Notes: generated by a model not told the origin, from the sequence alone. A stretch of 51,700 nt of DNA from an uncultured Collinsella sp. (GCA_900541475.1 UQJV01000009.1:1-51700); one strand, 5' to 3'. Shown: positions 24,981 to 32,949, counted from the first letter of the stretch. A program made the numbers and translations.

Positions 24981-26264
24981 CTACGCGACCGGCTCAATCT
25001 TCTCGAGGCCACCCATGTAGGGACGAAGAACCTCGGGGATCGTGATGGTGCCGTCGGCGTTCTGGTAGTTCTCCAGGATGGCGGCCATGGTGCGGCCAGC
25101 CGGCAGACCGGAACCGTTGAGGGTGTGCAGGTAGCGCGAGCCCTTGAAGTTCTCGGGGTCGCGATACTTGATGTTGGCGCGACGGGCCTGGAAGTCGCCA
25201 CAGTTGGAGCAGGAGCTGATCTCCTTGTAGGCGTTGTAGCTCGGCAGCCAGACCTCGATGTCGTAGGTCTGACGGGCAGAGAAGCCCAGGTCGCCGGTGC
25301 ACAGGCTAATCACGCGATACGGAAGGCCCAGCTGCTGAAGCAGGTACTCGGCCTCGGCGGTCATGCTCTCAAGCTCCTCGTCGGACTCCTCCGGCTTGGC
25401 AAACTTGACCATCTCGACCTTGTCGAACTCGTGCTGGCGAATGATGCCGCGGGTGTCGCGACCAGCGGAGCCGGCCTCCTCGCGGAAGCAGGGGGTGAAG
25501 GCGGTGTAGCGACGCGGCAGGGTATCAGCATCGAGAACCTCGCCGGCGTGCAGGTTGGTAAGCACGACCTCGGCGGTGGGGATCAGGAAGTTATCACCCG
25601 AGACGTGATAGGCATCGTCCTCGAACTTGGGCAGCTGGCCCGTGCCAAACATGGTCTGACGCTTGACGACGATGGGCGGCCACCACTCCTTAAAGCCACG
25701 GCTGGTGTGCGTGTCGAGGAAGAAGTTGATGAGGGCGCGCTCCAGACGGGCGCCGGCGCCACCGAGAACGGTGAAGCGGCTGCCGGAGAGCTTGTTGCCG
25801 CGCTCGAAGTCGAGGATGTCGAGGTCGGTGCCCAGATCCCAGTGCGGCTTAAAGTCGAAGTCGAACTCGCGCGGGGTGCCCCAACGACGGCGCTCGATGT
25901 TCTCGTCCTCGTCCTTGCCGTACGGCGTGGCCTCGCAAGGGATGTTGGGCAGGTGAGCCATGAAGTCGTACTGCTCCTGCTCAAGAGCGGTGCGGCGCTC
26001 GGCCAGACCGTCAATCTTCTCGTTGACGGCGCGCACGGCCTCCTTGGCGGCCTCGGCCTCGTCCTTCTTGCCCTCCTTCATCAGGGCGCCGATCTTCTTG
26101 GACTCGGCATTACGCGTTGCCTGGAGCTCCTCGACCTCGGTGATGACGGCACGGCGCTCGTCGTCGAGCTCAAAGAACTTCTCGCGGTCCCAAGACGTCT
26201 GGCGGTTAGCCATGGCGGTATCGATGGCATCGGGGTTCTCGCGAACAAACTTGATATCAAGCAT
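24981..26264 (-). CDS. serS: Seryl-tRNA synthetase
   Basis: A 427-residue class II aminoacyl-tRNA synthetase that charges tRNA-Ser. The N-terminal helical arm (about 30-110: EVEELQATRNAESKKIGAL onward) forms the tRNA-binding coiled coil. The catalytic core has motif 2 in FREEAGSAGRDTRGIIRQHE and motif 3 in LNGSGLPAGRTMAAILENYQ. The length matches the bacterial enzyme. ATG 26264 is used because GGAGGATCTA precedes it; an in-frame start nine codons upstream lacks such a site. No T-box leader is visible. It is transcribed divergently from the 57-residue membrane protein. Confidence 0.97.
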   Translation of the reverse strand: MLDIKFVRENPDAIDTAMANRQTSWDREKFFELDDERRAVITEVEELQATRNAESKKIGALMKEGKKDEAEAAKEAVRAVNEKIDGLAERRTALEQEQYDFMAHLPNIPCEATPYGKDEDENIERRRWGTPREFDFDFKPHWDLGTDLDILDFERGNKLSGSRFTVLGGAGARLERALINFFLDTHTSRGFKEWWPPIVVKRQTMFGTGQLPKFEDDAYHVSGDNFLIPTAEVVLTNLHAGEVLDADTLPRRYTAFTPCFREEAGSAGRDTRGIIRQHEFDKVEMVKFAKPEESDEELESMTAEAEYLLQQLGLPYRVISLCTGDLGFSARQTYDIEVWLPSYNAYKEISSCSNCGDFQARRANIKYRDPENFKGSRYLHTLNGSGLPAGRTMAAILENYQNADGTITIPEVLRPYMGGLEKIEPVA

Positions 26265-26375
26265 TAGATCCTCCGGCAATATACATTCCATTTAGGTTGC
26301 AACCTTGTACATGTATGGGCAAGTATATACTTATGAGCGTTTACGACCCAACTCAACTACGCAAGAAGGCACCCA

Positions 26376-26549
26376 ATGGACGCAGTTTTTTCCTTTTTGT
26401 TTGGCACCCGCACCGGTTTTGCCATCCTTTTCGCCGGCGGCATCCTACTGTTTGCGATTCTTGCCTTTGTAATGGAGAAGCGCACCCATAAGCTCTACGT
26501 CGACCGCGGACCCAAATCCGAGGACGATCAAGACGGCTTCTGGGACTAA
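26376..26549 (+). CDS. 57-residue single-pass membrane protein
   Basis: A short gene with AAGAAGG seven bases before its ATG. The product starts MDAVFSFLFGTRTG, has one strong transmembrane helix (FAILFAGGILLFAILAFVM, about 15-33) and then a charged tail (EKRTHKLYVDRGPKSEDDQD) ending GFWD. The positive residues right after the helix suggest the C-terminus is cytosolic. I know no family name. It lies divergent from serS with a plausible promoter (TTGTAC and TATACT near 26305-26335). Its stop codon overlaps the left arm of the family C repeat, whose internal hairpin acts as its terminator. Confidence 0.65.
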   Translation: MDAVFSFLFGTRTGFAILFAGGILLFAILAFVMEKRTHKLYVDRGPKSEDDQDGFWD

Positions 26550-26707
26550 CCTGCCAAAAAGGGACAGGTTTATTTTGGTCGGTTTTATCTGAGCAAACGC
26601 AAGCGCCCCGCAACTGGAATTGAGCCAGTTGCGGGGCGCTTTTCGCACATGCGAAAAAACCGCAGGAAAAAACCTGCCAAAATAAACCTGTCCCTAAATG
26701 GCAGGTT
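26548..26707. repeat. 31-bp inverted repeat, family C, enclosing a terminator
   Basis: Arm 26548-26578 and the reverse complement of 26677-26707 agree at 28 of 31 bases; the three mismatches are together. Each arm contains GGGACAGGTTTATTTTGG and its own small palindrome (CCAAAA with TTTTGG). The 98 bases between the arms hold a perfect 17-bp hairpin and a second short palindrome (TTTCGC-ACAT-GCGAAA at 26641-26656). The whole element sits exactly between the small membrane protein and proC, touching the stop codon on the left and ending one base before the proC stop codon. Confidence 0.85.
26601..26643 (+). terminator. Strong hairpin terminator between convergent genes
   Basis: AAGCGCCCCGCAACTGG (26601-26617) and its exact complement (26625-26641) form a 17-bp stem around a 7-base loop, followed by TT on the plus strand. 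It can stop transcription of the small membrane protein gene and probably of proC from the other side. Confidence 0.8.
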
Positions 26708-27478
26708 TCACTGGAGGGTGGCGTCGATGGCCTTGACCAGGGCGCTGCGCATGCCGGCGTCCTCGAGCGCGACGACGCCCTTGATGGTGGCGCCGCCGGG
26801 TGAGCATACGGCATCCTTCATCGCCGCAGGATGCTGCCCTGTTGCAAGCTGCAGCTTTGCCGTACCCAACACCATCTGGCTCACAATGCGATAGGCATCG
26901 GCGCGCGGAATGCCGTGCTTGACGGCCGCGTCGCCTAGGGCCTCAATCGCCATGGCGACAAATGCCGGGGCGCAACCGCCCACGGTGCCGCCCACAAACA
27001 GCAGGCTCGTGTCGAGCTCGACGACAGTGCCAAGCTTACCGAGCAGGTCGAGCACAACAGCACGTTGCTCGTCGCCGAGCGTAGAGGACCTCTCGCAGGC
27101 GATGACGCCCTCGCCCACCGAAACCGGCGTGTTGGGCACTGTCGAGATATGCGCGACACCCGGCAGGACCTTTTCCCACTTGGCGCTATCCCAAGTCCAG
27201 GCAACCGAAAGGACAACCTTGTCGGCAGGAGTGTCCTTAAGCGGAGCGAAGACCTTCTCGATCATGTACGGCTTGACCGCAGCAACCACGATATCGGATG
27301 CGGCGACAACCTCCGCCGCGTCACGACAGGCAACCATCCCACGCGCCTCACAACGCTCAACCAAGGCGTCGTAGTGGCCCGCGCAGGCGCACATATCGCT
27401 CGCAGCCACACCGGCGGCGATCCAGCCATCGGCCATAGCGCTCGCCATATTGCCAAAACCGACAAATCCAATCTTCAT
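26708..27478 (-). CDS. proC: Pyrroline-5-carboxylate reductase
   Basis: A 256-residue enzyme of the last step of proline synthesis, reducing pyrroline-5-carboxylate with NAD(P)H. The N-terminal Rossmann motif is IGFVGFGNMASAMADGW. Family landmarks are VVAAVKPYMIEKVF, HISTVPNTPVSVGEGVI, the helical dimer domain (FVGGTVGGCAPAFVAMAIEAL) and the C-terminal signature VCSPGGATIKGVVALEDAGMR. The length is close to the family norm (about 265-270). ATG 27478 follows GAGAGGAC at a slightly long spacing. It is downstream of rlmH by 73 bases and ends at the family C repeat. Confidence 0.95.
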   Translation of the reverse strand: MKIGFVGFGNMASAMADGWIAAGVAASDMCACAGHYDALVERCEARGMVACRDAAEVVAASDIVVAAVKPYMIEKVFAPLKDTPADKVVLSVAWTWDSAKWEKVLPGVAHISTVPNTPVSVGEGVIACERSSTLGDEQRAVVLDLLGKLGTVVELDTSLLFVGGTVGGCAPAFVAMAIEALGDAAVKHGIPRADAYRIVSQMVLGTAKLQLATGQHPAAMKDAVCSPGGATIKGVVALEDAGMRSALVKAIDATLQ

Positions 27479-27551
27479 ATCTCATAGTCCTCTCAGACAC
27501 GTTCTTCAAAACGAAAGCTATTGTCCCACGGCATTGTTTCGTATTGCCGAC

Positions 27552-28022
27552 CTATTTGTGATACGGCTCGCCACGGCTGATCTTGCAGGCGCGATAGATT
27601 TGCTCCAGCAGCACCACGCGCGCCAAGTTATGCGGCAAGGTAATGCGTCCAAAGCTGAGCATCTCGTCGGCTCGTGCGCGTACATCATCGCTCACGCCGT
27701 CCGATCCGCCAATCACAAAGGCGATGTCGCTGTTACCACGCAGCATAAGATCGTCGAGCCGCGCCGAGAGTTCCTCACTCGAGCGCTCTTTGCCCTCAAT
27801 GGCCAGCAAGATCACATGTGCTCGAGGTGGCAGGGCTGCAAGTATCGCCGCCCCCTCCTTGTCGCGCGCGGCATCCACGCCGCCCGCCTTAGCCGGGTCG
27901 ATATCGGCCACCTCGCGGATATCCACTTTGGCATAGGCGCCCAGGCGCTTGGTGTACTCGGCGCAGGCATCCTTCCAAAAGCGCTCCTTGAGCTTACCGA
28001 CGCAAACGACGGTGTATTTCAC
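27552..28022 (-). CDS. rlmH: 23S rRNA (pseudouridine-1915 N3) methyltransferase RlmH
   Basis: A 156-residue SPOUT-family methyltransferase that adds a methyl group to pseudouridine 1915 in helix 69 of 23S rRNA, acting on the assembled 70S ribosome. The start MKYTVVCVGKLKERFW is typical. The knotted AdoMet-binding region includes LAIEGKERSSEE, FVIGGSDGVSDDV, and the C-terminal LPHNLARVVLLEQIYRACKI followed by GEPYHK, the standard ending. The start codon is GTG 28022, with AAGGAG contained in the end of the upstream stomatin-like gene (stop six bases before), so the two are coupled. Confidence 0.97.
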   Translation of the reverse strand: MKYTVVCVGKLKERFWKDACAEYTKRLGAYAKVDIREVADIDPAKAGGVDAARDKEGAAILAALPPRAHVILLAIEGKERSSEELSARLDDLMLRGNSDIAFVIGGSDGVSDDVRARADEMLSFGRITLPHNLARVVLLEQIYRACKISRGEPYHK

Positions 28023-28028
28023 GCGCGT

Positions 28029-28967
28029 CTACTCCTTCGAATCGTTTTGGACTTTGCCGGCGGTCAGCATCTGCTCGAACATCGAGGCCGACTGCGAGAA
28101 ATCGCTCGGCAGTACGACCGTCGATGTTTTACCCGTGCGAGCGAACTCTGTCATCATCTCGGACCACTGCGTAAACATGAACAGCTGGTTGGCCTCGTCG
28201 TTACCGACACCCGTCTCCTGGATGATCTCGAGCGAATCCTTGATGCCCAGCGCGATGGCCTTGCGCTGGTTGGCGATGCCCTCGCCCGCCTTTTCCATCG
28301 CCTCGGCCTCGGCGGTCGCCTCGGTGACGCGCTTGATGCGGTCGGCCTCGGCGAGCTCCTGCGCAGCAGCGCGCTTTCGCTGGGCGGCATTGATGTCGTT
28401 CATGGAGTTCTCGACCTCGGTCGGCAGCGCGATCTTGGTGATGAGTGTCGACACGAGGGTAAAGCCGTAGGCAGCCATCTGCTCGGACACGGTGGCATTA
28501 ACGTCCTTGGCGATGTCATCCTTCTTGGCAAAGACCTCATCGAGCGTATAGACGGGGATGGAAGAGCGCAGGGCGTCGGTGATGAAATCACGCATCTGGT
28601 CGACGGGCTCCTGCAGCATGTAGTAGCTCTTGTAGATGCCCGAATCTGCCGGGCCGGCGCCCATGTCATAGCTCACGTGGTACTGAGCAGAGACCTCAAG
28701 GCCGATGGTCACGTTGTCCTGGGTCTTAACGTCGATGCCAAAACCGTTTTTCATGGTGCGCAGACTCACCGTGGCGGCCTTGCGGTCGATCACGGGCACC
28801 TTCATGTGGAAGCCCGCGTTGACGATGCGGTTAAACTTGCCCAGACGCTCGATGATCACGGCATGCTGCTGTTCAACGACATAGCAGGCGTTGGGGAGCA
28901 GCAGCAACAAAATGATGATGGGAAGTAGAAAGCTCGTAAGGGCAGCGATGATACCGGACAACAGCAT
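28029..28967 (-). CDS. SPFH/Band 7 (stomatin-like) membrane protein
   Basis: A 312-residue protein with one N-terminal membrane segment (SFLLPIIILLLLLPNACYVV) followed by an SPFH/Band 7 domain (about 30-200), with AVIIERLGKFNRIVNAGFHM and the NVTIGLEVSAQYHV strand. Then comes a long helix rich in Ala and Glu (EAEAMEKAGEGIANQR), usual for oligomer formation. Such proteins form ring-like scaffolds in membrane microdomains. There is no NfeD-type partner gene alongside. ATG 28967 follows AGAGGAGAGACC. A TATACT box on the minus strand (29000-29005) is a likely -10 element. Its partner in translation is rlmH. Confidence 0.9.
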   Translation of the reverse strand: MLLSGIIAALTSFLLPIIILLLLLPNACYVVEQQHAVIIERLGKFNRIVNAGFHMKVPVIDRKAATVSLRTMKNGFGIDVKTQDNVTIGLEVSAQYHVSYDMGAGPADSGIYKSYYMLQEPVDQMRDFITDALRSSIPVYTLDEVFAKKDDIAKDVNATVSEQMAAYGFTLVSTLITKIALPTEVENSMNDINAAQRKRAAAQELAEADRIKRVTEATAEAEAMEKAGEGIANQRKAIALGIKDSLEIIQETGVGNDEANQLFMFTQWSEMMTEFARTGKTSTVVLPSDFSQSASMFEQMLTAGKVQNDSKE

Positions 28968-29038
28968 GGTCTCTCCTCTGATAGGCGCACGTTGGCACTA
29001 GTATACCCGCACGAAGCAGCCACGTGACACCAACAGGA

Positions 29039-29102
29039 GGCCCATAACAAAAAAGCTCCCATTGCTGGGAGCTCTTTCAATCAATGGTGCGGGCGAAAGG
29101 AC
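29039..29102. repeat. Direct repeat copy 1 (tRNA-Leu 3' end plus terminator)
   Basis: These 64 bases are repeated at 29228-29291, with mismatches only at the C/T in the terminator stem, two positions in the AT-rich linker and one or two at the left edge. This copy contains a perfect GCTCCCA-TTGC-TGGGAGC hairpin and the last 18 bases of tRNA-Leu (TGGTGCGGGCGAAAGGAC) but no rest of the tRNA. It then runs into unrelated GC-rich sequence. Confidence 0.85.
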
Positions 29103-29205
29103 GTCCGCGTATCCGCTTCGCGGATCCGCACCGGCTTCGCCCGCCTGCCGGCGGACTCGCCAGCTCGCTAAAAACGCTCCGCGTTTTCTTTACGCTCGCT
29201 CCTTC

Positions 29206-29233
29206 ACAGGTTCAAGTCCCTGCGATGGGCCCA
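29206..29233 (+). other. tRNA 3'-end-like relic facing tRNA-Leu
   Basis: AGGTTCAAGTCC (from 29208) repeats the T-loop block of tRNA-Leu on the opposite strand, and CCA (29231-29233) follows at the normal distance. The T-stem does not pair properly. ACGCTCGC (29192-29199) precedes it, as in the relic at 24211-24239. Non-functional as a tRNA. Confidence 0.45.
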
Positions 29234-29291
29234 TAACAAAAAAGCCCCCATTGCTGGGAGCTCTTTCATTTAATGGTGCGGGCGAAAGGAC
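29228..29291. repeat. Direct repeat copy 2 (true tRNA-Leu 3' end plus terminator)
   Basis: This is the partner of 29039-29102, 189 bases downstream. Here the repeat continues into the full tRNA-Leu gene. Duplication of a tRNA 3' end with its flank is the classic mark of site-specific integration. The 125 bases between the copies (29103-29227) hold nested hairpins, such as ATCCGC-TTC-GCGGAT at 29111-29125, but no gene. Confidence 0.85.
29238..29262 (-). terminator. Terminator of tRNA-Leu
   Basis: GCCCCCA (29244-29250), loop TTGC, TGGGAGC (29255-29261), with one mismatch, and a six-base A-run at 29238-29243 that is a T-run on the minus strand. The copy at 29049-29073 has the perfect stem. Confidence 0.7.
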
Positions 29292-29360
29292 TTGAACCTT
29301 CATGGGGTTGCCCCCATACGGACCTGAACCGTACGCGTCTGCCAATTCCGCCACGCCCGC
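29274..29360 (-). tRNA. tRNA-Leu (CAG)
   Basis: A class II tRNA of 87 bases with CCA encoded. The acceptor GCGGGCG pairs with CGCCCGC (one T:T opposition next to the T-arm aside), the discriminator is A, the D-arm has the usual GGAATTGGCAGACGC, the anticodon stem-loop is TACGG-TTCAGGT-CCGTA (anticodon CAG), the variable arm is TGGGGGCAACCCCA and the T-loop is TTCAAGT. It reads CUG codons, the main Leu codon in this GC-rich genome. Confidence 0.95.
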
Positions 29361-29403
29361 GTGCAGGAATTAGAATAACGGAGCGCTACCGCGAACGCAA
29401 GAA

Positions 29404-30321
29404 CTATTTTTGAAAAAGTTTGCAGGCATTTTCCCAAGCTGCTCGCGCGATTGCCTCAGCATCCTCGCCGGTACGATCGACACGGTCGTTGACCAGCGTG
29501 TTTGCTGTGATGGAAATCATTGCCGGCTCGCACTCAAGACCACGAATGGGCTCCGGTGCCATATACGGGCAATCCGTCTCGAACAAAATGCGATCGAGCG
29601 GGGTCGCCGCAAATGCCTCGCGCACGTCGTCGTTGCGCTTAAAGGTGGCCGCGCCGCCATAGGCGATATAGCAGCCCAAACCCACAAAGCGCTCCATCGT
29701 GGCTCGATCCTCGCCAAAGCAGTGCAGCACGCAACCGGCCTGAGGCACACCTACCTCGCGCAGCACGTTGTACGCATCAACGTGCGAAGTACGCTCCCCA
29801 TCCGAGTCCTCGTGCCGCAGGTGCAGCTCCACCGGCACATTGCGGCGCACGGCAACTTCGAGCTGACGTGCCATGCAATCAATCTGCACGCTATGGGGCG
29901 CCGGCGCGATGTCGTCATCGTAATCCATGTGGTAGTCCAGGCCGATCTCGCCGATACCGGCGCACAAAGGATTATCGAGCGCGGCAACGACCTGCGCGTG
30001 AATGTCGTCGGTATAATCCGGCGCGCCATAGGGATGAACGCCAGCGAGATACTTGATCTGCGGAATATCCCGCATCGGTAGAATTTCGCGCACCAGCCAG
30101 TCGCTATAGTCCGTCACGCTGCGCTTGTCGGCGATGGGGTCGAGCATCGTCACCAACAGGTCGACGCCCGCGGCTTTCGCGCGCACGAGCGTCTCGGGCA
30201 CTTCTTTGCCCCAAAACGAAAGCAGATGCGCATGCGTGTCGGCAAGCGGTGCCAAGGGCACGGGGCAGGCAACCGTCTTCTTTTTCTTGGTAAACGTCAC
30301 GCGTTCGGCATTAGGCGTCAT
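29404..30321 (-). CDS. tatD: TatD-family metal-dependent hydrolase
   Basis: A 305-residue TIM-barrel metalloenzyme of the amidohydrolase superfamily, family members of which act as DNases in DNA repair and tRNA quality control. The N-terminal ADTHAHL supplies the H-x-H metal pair. GIGEIGLDYH carries the bridging Glu, VELHLRHED the next His, VLHCFGEDRATMERF another, and FETDCPYMAPEPIRG the final Asp with the family's typical P-Y-M/L-A-P ending. The N-terminus is about 25 residues longer than usual and Lys-rich. ATG 30321 overlaps the end of rsmA by 11 bases, so the two are translated together, an order (tatD with rsmA) seen in many Gram-positive genomes. Confidence 0.93.
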   Translation of the reverse strand: MTPNAERVTFTKKKKTVACPVPLAPLADTHAHLLSFWGKEVPETLVRAKAAGVDLLVTMLDPIADKRSVTDYSDWLVREILPMRDIPQIKYLAGVHPYGAPDYTDDIHAQVVAALDNPLCAGIGEIGLDYHMDYDDDIAPAPHSVQIDCMARQLEVAVRRNVPVELHLRHEDSDGERTSHVDAYNVLREVGVPQAGCVLHCFGEDRATMERFVGLGCYIAYGGAATFKRNDDVREAFAATPLDRILFETDCPYMAPEPIRGLECEPAMISITANTLVNDRVDRTGEDAEAIARAAWENACKLFQK

Positions 30322-31171
30322 GGATTAGCTCCTGGGCCAGGCGGACAAAGTCAGCAACATCGAGCGTCTCGGCGCGCGTGGTGGGTGAGATACCGCAAGC
30401 CTCAAAGGCGGCATCGAGCACGTCCTTGGCAAAGCCGTTGGCGCTCATGGAATTGCGGATGGTCTTGCGACGCTGAGCAAATGCGGCGTCAATCACGCGG
30501 GCCACAAACTCGCGATCGAGTCCTTCGGGCACCACGCCGTCAACACGGTCGATACGCACGACGGCCGAGTCCACGTGCGGTGCCGGCATAAAGCAACGCG
30601 GCGGCACCTCAAAGCGACCCGTCACCTGCGCATACAGGCCGAGCTTTGCCGTATAGCCGCCATAGGTCTTATTGCCCGGCACTGCGGCAATGCGATCGGC
30701 AACCTCCTTTTGAACCATGACGACGGCGCGCTTGAGCGCGGGCATCGTCTGGAAGAACTGCAGGATGATCGTCGCCGCCACGTTATAGGGCAGGTTCGCG
30801 ACAAATACCGTCGGCTCACCGCCCGCAACCTGCTCAATCTGCTCCGGCGTCACCCTGAGCGCGTCGCCCATGATAAAGCGGAAGTTGGCGTAGTCAGCGG
30901 CATGGGCATCGAGCACCGGCTCGAGCTCGGGGTCGGCCTCGATCGACGTGACGCACGCCGCCTCCTGCAGCAGCGCAAGCGTGAGCGTACCAACGCCCGG
31001 ACCGACCTCGAGCACGCGCTCATCGCCCGCAAGCTCGGAAAGCTCGCAAATGCGCTCAATTACATGGTTGTCGATCAGGAAGTTCTGGCCCAGGCGATGC
31101 TTGGTCGCAAGGCCAAACTCCTCCAGCAGCTCCCTTGTTGCCGTGGGGTTTGCCAAAGGCGAAGTTGTCAT
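30311..31171 (-). CDS. rsmA: 16S rRNA dimethyladenosine transferase RsmA (KsgA)
   Basis: A 286-residue AdoMet-dependent enzyme that dimethylates A1518 and A1519 in 16S rRNA late in 30S assembly. Motifs in order are HRLGQNFLIDNHVIERI (family opening), VLEVGPGVGTLT (AdoMet site), IEADPELEPVL, the catalytic FVANLPYNVAATII (motif IV, N-L-P-Y), VMVQKEVADRI, and the C-terminal FMPAPHVDSAVVRI with FAQRRKTIRNSM. All key residues are present. Upstream, a terminator separates it from metG. Loss of this enzyme gives kasugamycin resistance in other bacteria. Confidence 0.97.
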   Translation of the reverse strand: MTTSPLANPTATRELLEEFGLATKHRLGQNFLIDNHVIERICELSELAGDERVLEVGPGVGTLTLALLQEAACVTSIEADPELEPVLDAHAADYANFRFIMGDALRVTPEQIEQVAGGEPTVFVANLPYNVAATIILQFFQTMPALKRAVVMVQKEVADRIAAVPGNKTYGGYTAKLGLYAQVTGRFEVPPRCFMPAPHVDSAVVRIDRVDGVVPEGLDREFVARVIDAAFAQRRKTIRNSMSANGFAKDVLDAAFEACGISPTTRAETLDVADFVRLAQELIHDA

Positions 31172-31204
31172 AGTTGCCTCCTTAGCATGGTGGCGGCGTC
31201 TTGA

Positions 31205-31239
31205 AACAAAAGGGCATGGACCGTTGCGGCCATGCCCTT
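31205..31239 (-). terminator. Terminator of metG
   Basis: AAGGGCATGG (31210-31219) and CCATGCCCTT (31230-31239) form a perfect 10-bp stem. On the minus strand it is followed by TTTTGTTT (31204-31211). It lies between metG and rsmA. Confidence 0.85.
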
Positions 31240-31278
31240 ACATCTAAACAGCAAATTGCCGATATGGCGCGCGGCGGC

Positions 31279-32880
31279 TTAGCCCAGACGCGGGAACAGC
31301 GGCTCGCCCTTCTCGACGGGCTGACCACCGGCAAGCAAGCCCCAAGCGCAAATGCCCTTGAGGTCGTCGCTCGCGGCCTCGTCCTCGCACGACAGGCGGC
31401 GCAGGGCCTCGGCAGAAGTCTGGGGCATGAGCGGCATCAGCAGGTGAGCGGCAATGCGGATAGCCTCGAGCAGGTTGTAGATCACAAATGCCAGCTCGTC
31501 AGCCTTGGTCTCGTCCTTGGCAAGCGCCCAGGGCTCGGAGTCCTCGATGTAGTGGTTGGCGGCATGGATGAGCTCCATGACCTCGTCCTTGGCTCCACCG
31601 TAATCGAGCACGTCCATCTTGGCCATGTAGCGCTCGACCAGGCCATCGGCGATCTTTGCCAGCGGGTTGTCGAACGCATCGAACGACGCGGGCTTGGCGG
31701 GCGCGCAACCGTCAAAGTACTTGCCGCTCATGTTGAGCGAACGCGAGATCAGGTTGCCCCAGCTGTTGGCCAGGTCGGCGTTGTAGACCTGCTCCATGCG
31801 ATCGAAGCTGATGGCACCGTCGGTGCCGGGGACGACATCGGTCATAAAGTAGTAGCGATAGCCCTCAACGCCCAACATGTCGATAACGTCCTGCGGAGCG
31901 ATAGCGTTGCCACGGCTCTTGGACATCTTTTCGGCCTTGCCGGTCTCGGCATTGCGCACGGTCAGGAAGCCGTGGGCAAAGACGTGCTCGGGCAGGGCCT
32001 CACCGATGGCCATGAGCATGGCGGGCCAAATGACGCAGTGGAAGCGGATGATGTCCTTACCCACGATGTGGAACTGCGCGGGCCAGCGATAGGCCAGCTC
32101 GGCACGCGCCTCGTCGGTGTCGACACCGTAGCCGACGGCCGTCATATAGTTGAGCAGCGCATCAAACCACACGTAGGTCACGTGGCCCTCGTCAAACGGG
32201 ACCTGAATGCCCCAGTCAAAGCTCGTGCGGCTCACGGAAAGGTCGTTAAGGCCGCCTTCGACAAAGCTACGTACCTCGTTCATGCGGAACGCAGGCTCGA
32301 CAAAGTCGGGGTGCTCGTCGTAAAGCTTGAGCAGCTTGTCCTGGAAGGCGGAAAGCTTAAAGAAGTAGGACTCCTCCTGCACGCGCTCAAGCGGACGGTG
32401 GCAGTCGGGGCACAGATGCTGGCCGACGCTGCCGTACTCCTCGTCGCCCTTCTGGACCTGCGTATCGGTGAAGTAGGTCTCGTCAGGCACGCAATACCAG
32501 CCGTCGTAGCTGCCCTTATACAGGTAACCGGACTCCTTCATGCGCTCCCACAGGTACTGCACGGCATGATGCTGGCGCGGCTCGGTGGTGCGGATGAAGT
32601 CGTCGTTGGAAATCTCGAGCTTGCTCCAAAGCTCCTTGAAGTGCGGAGCCTGGCTGTCGGTCCACTCCTGCGGCGTCATGCCATGCTTGGCTGCGGCCTC
32701 GGCGACCTTCTCGCCGTGCTCGTCCATGCCGGTCAGGAACTTGACGTTATAGCCGGCGGAGCGGCGATAGCGAGCCTGAACGTCGGCGATGATGGTGGAA
32801 TAAGCCGTGCCCAGGTGCGGATCGGCATTGACGTAGTAGATGGGCGTCGTGATAAAGAACGAAGGCTTGCTTTGATCCAT
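31279..32880 (-). CDS. metG: Methionyl-tRNA synthetase
   Basis: A 533-residue class I synthetase. The Rossmann core opens with TPIYYVNADPHLGTAYSTI, in which the usual H-I-G-H is H-L-G-T. Then come the connective peptide with a CPDC zinc-type knuckle (near residue 157), the WFDALLNYMTA block, and KMSKSRGNAI with the second signature KMSKS. The anticodon-binding helical domain follows (NSWGNLISRSLNM onward). The C-terminal EMAP/Trbp111-like tRNA-binding domain of longer enzymes is absent, as in mycobacterial MetRS. ATG 32880 follows GGAGGACAAACCCC. It charges both initiator and elongator tRNA-Met. Confidence 0.96.
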   Translation of the reverse strand: MDQSKPSFFITTPIYYVNADPHLGTAYSTIIADVQARYRRSAGYNVKFLTGMDEHGEKVAEAAAKHGMTPQEWTDSQAPHFKELWSKLEISNDDFIRTTEPRQHHAVQYLWERMKESGYLYKGSYDGWYCVPDETYFTDTQVQKGDEEYGSVGQHLCPDCHRPLERVQEESYFFKLSAFQDKLLKLYDEHPDFVEPAFRMNEVRSFVEGGLNDLSVSRTSFDWGIQVPFDEGHVTYVWFDALLNYMTAVGYGVDTDEARAELAYRWPAQFHIVGKDIIRFHCVIWPAMLMAIGEALPEHVFAHGFLTVRNAETGKAEKMSKSRGNAIAPQDVIDMLGVEGYRYYFMTDVVPGTDGAISFDRMEQVYNADLANSWGNLISRSLNMSGKYFDGCAPAKPASFDAFDNPLAKIADGLVERYMAKMDVLDYGGAKDEVMELIHAANHYIEDSEPWALAKDETKADELAFVIYNLLEAIRIAAHLLMPLMPQTSAEALRRLSCEDEAASDDLKGICAWGLLAGGQPVEKGEPLFPRLG

Positions 32881-32949
32881 GGGGTTTGTCCTCCAGAAAA
32901 ACGTTGCATACAGGGGATGATTCTAGCGCAAGGGCTGGATATCCTCCAT

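Noticed and set aside
26265..26375. T-box leader or riboswitch upstream of serS
   Set aside because: The leader is under 100 bases, has no T-box consensus and no terminator/antiterminator pair. Only short palindromes are seen (GGTTGCAACC).
29103..29227. A small RNA or small gene between the tRNA-Leu direct repeats
   Set aside because: The hairpins are GC-rich and nested but no promoter, ribosome site or meaningful frame is visible. Kept only as part of the duplication finding.
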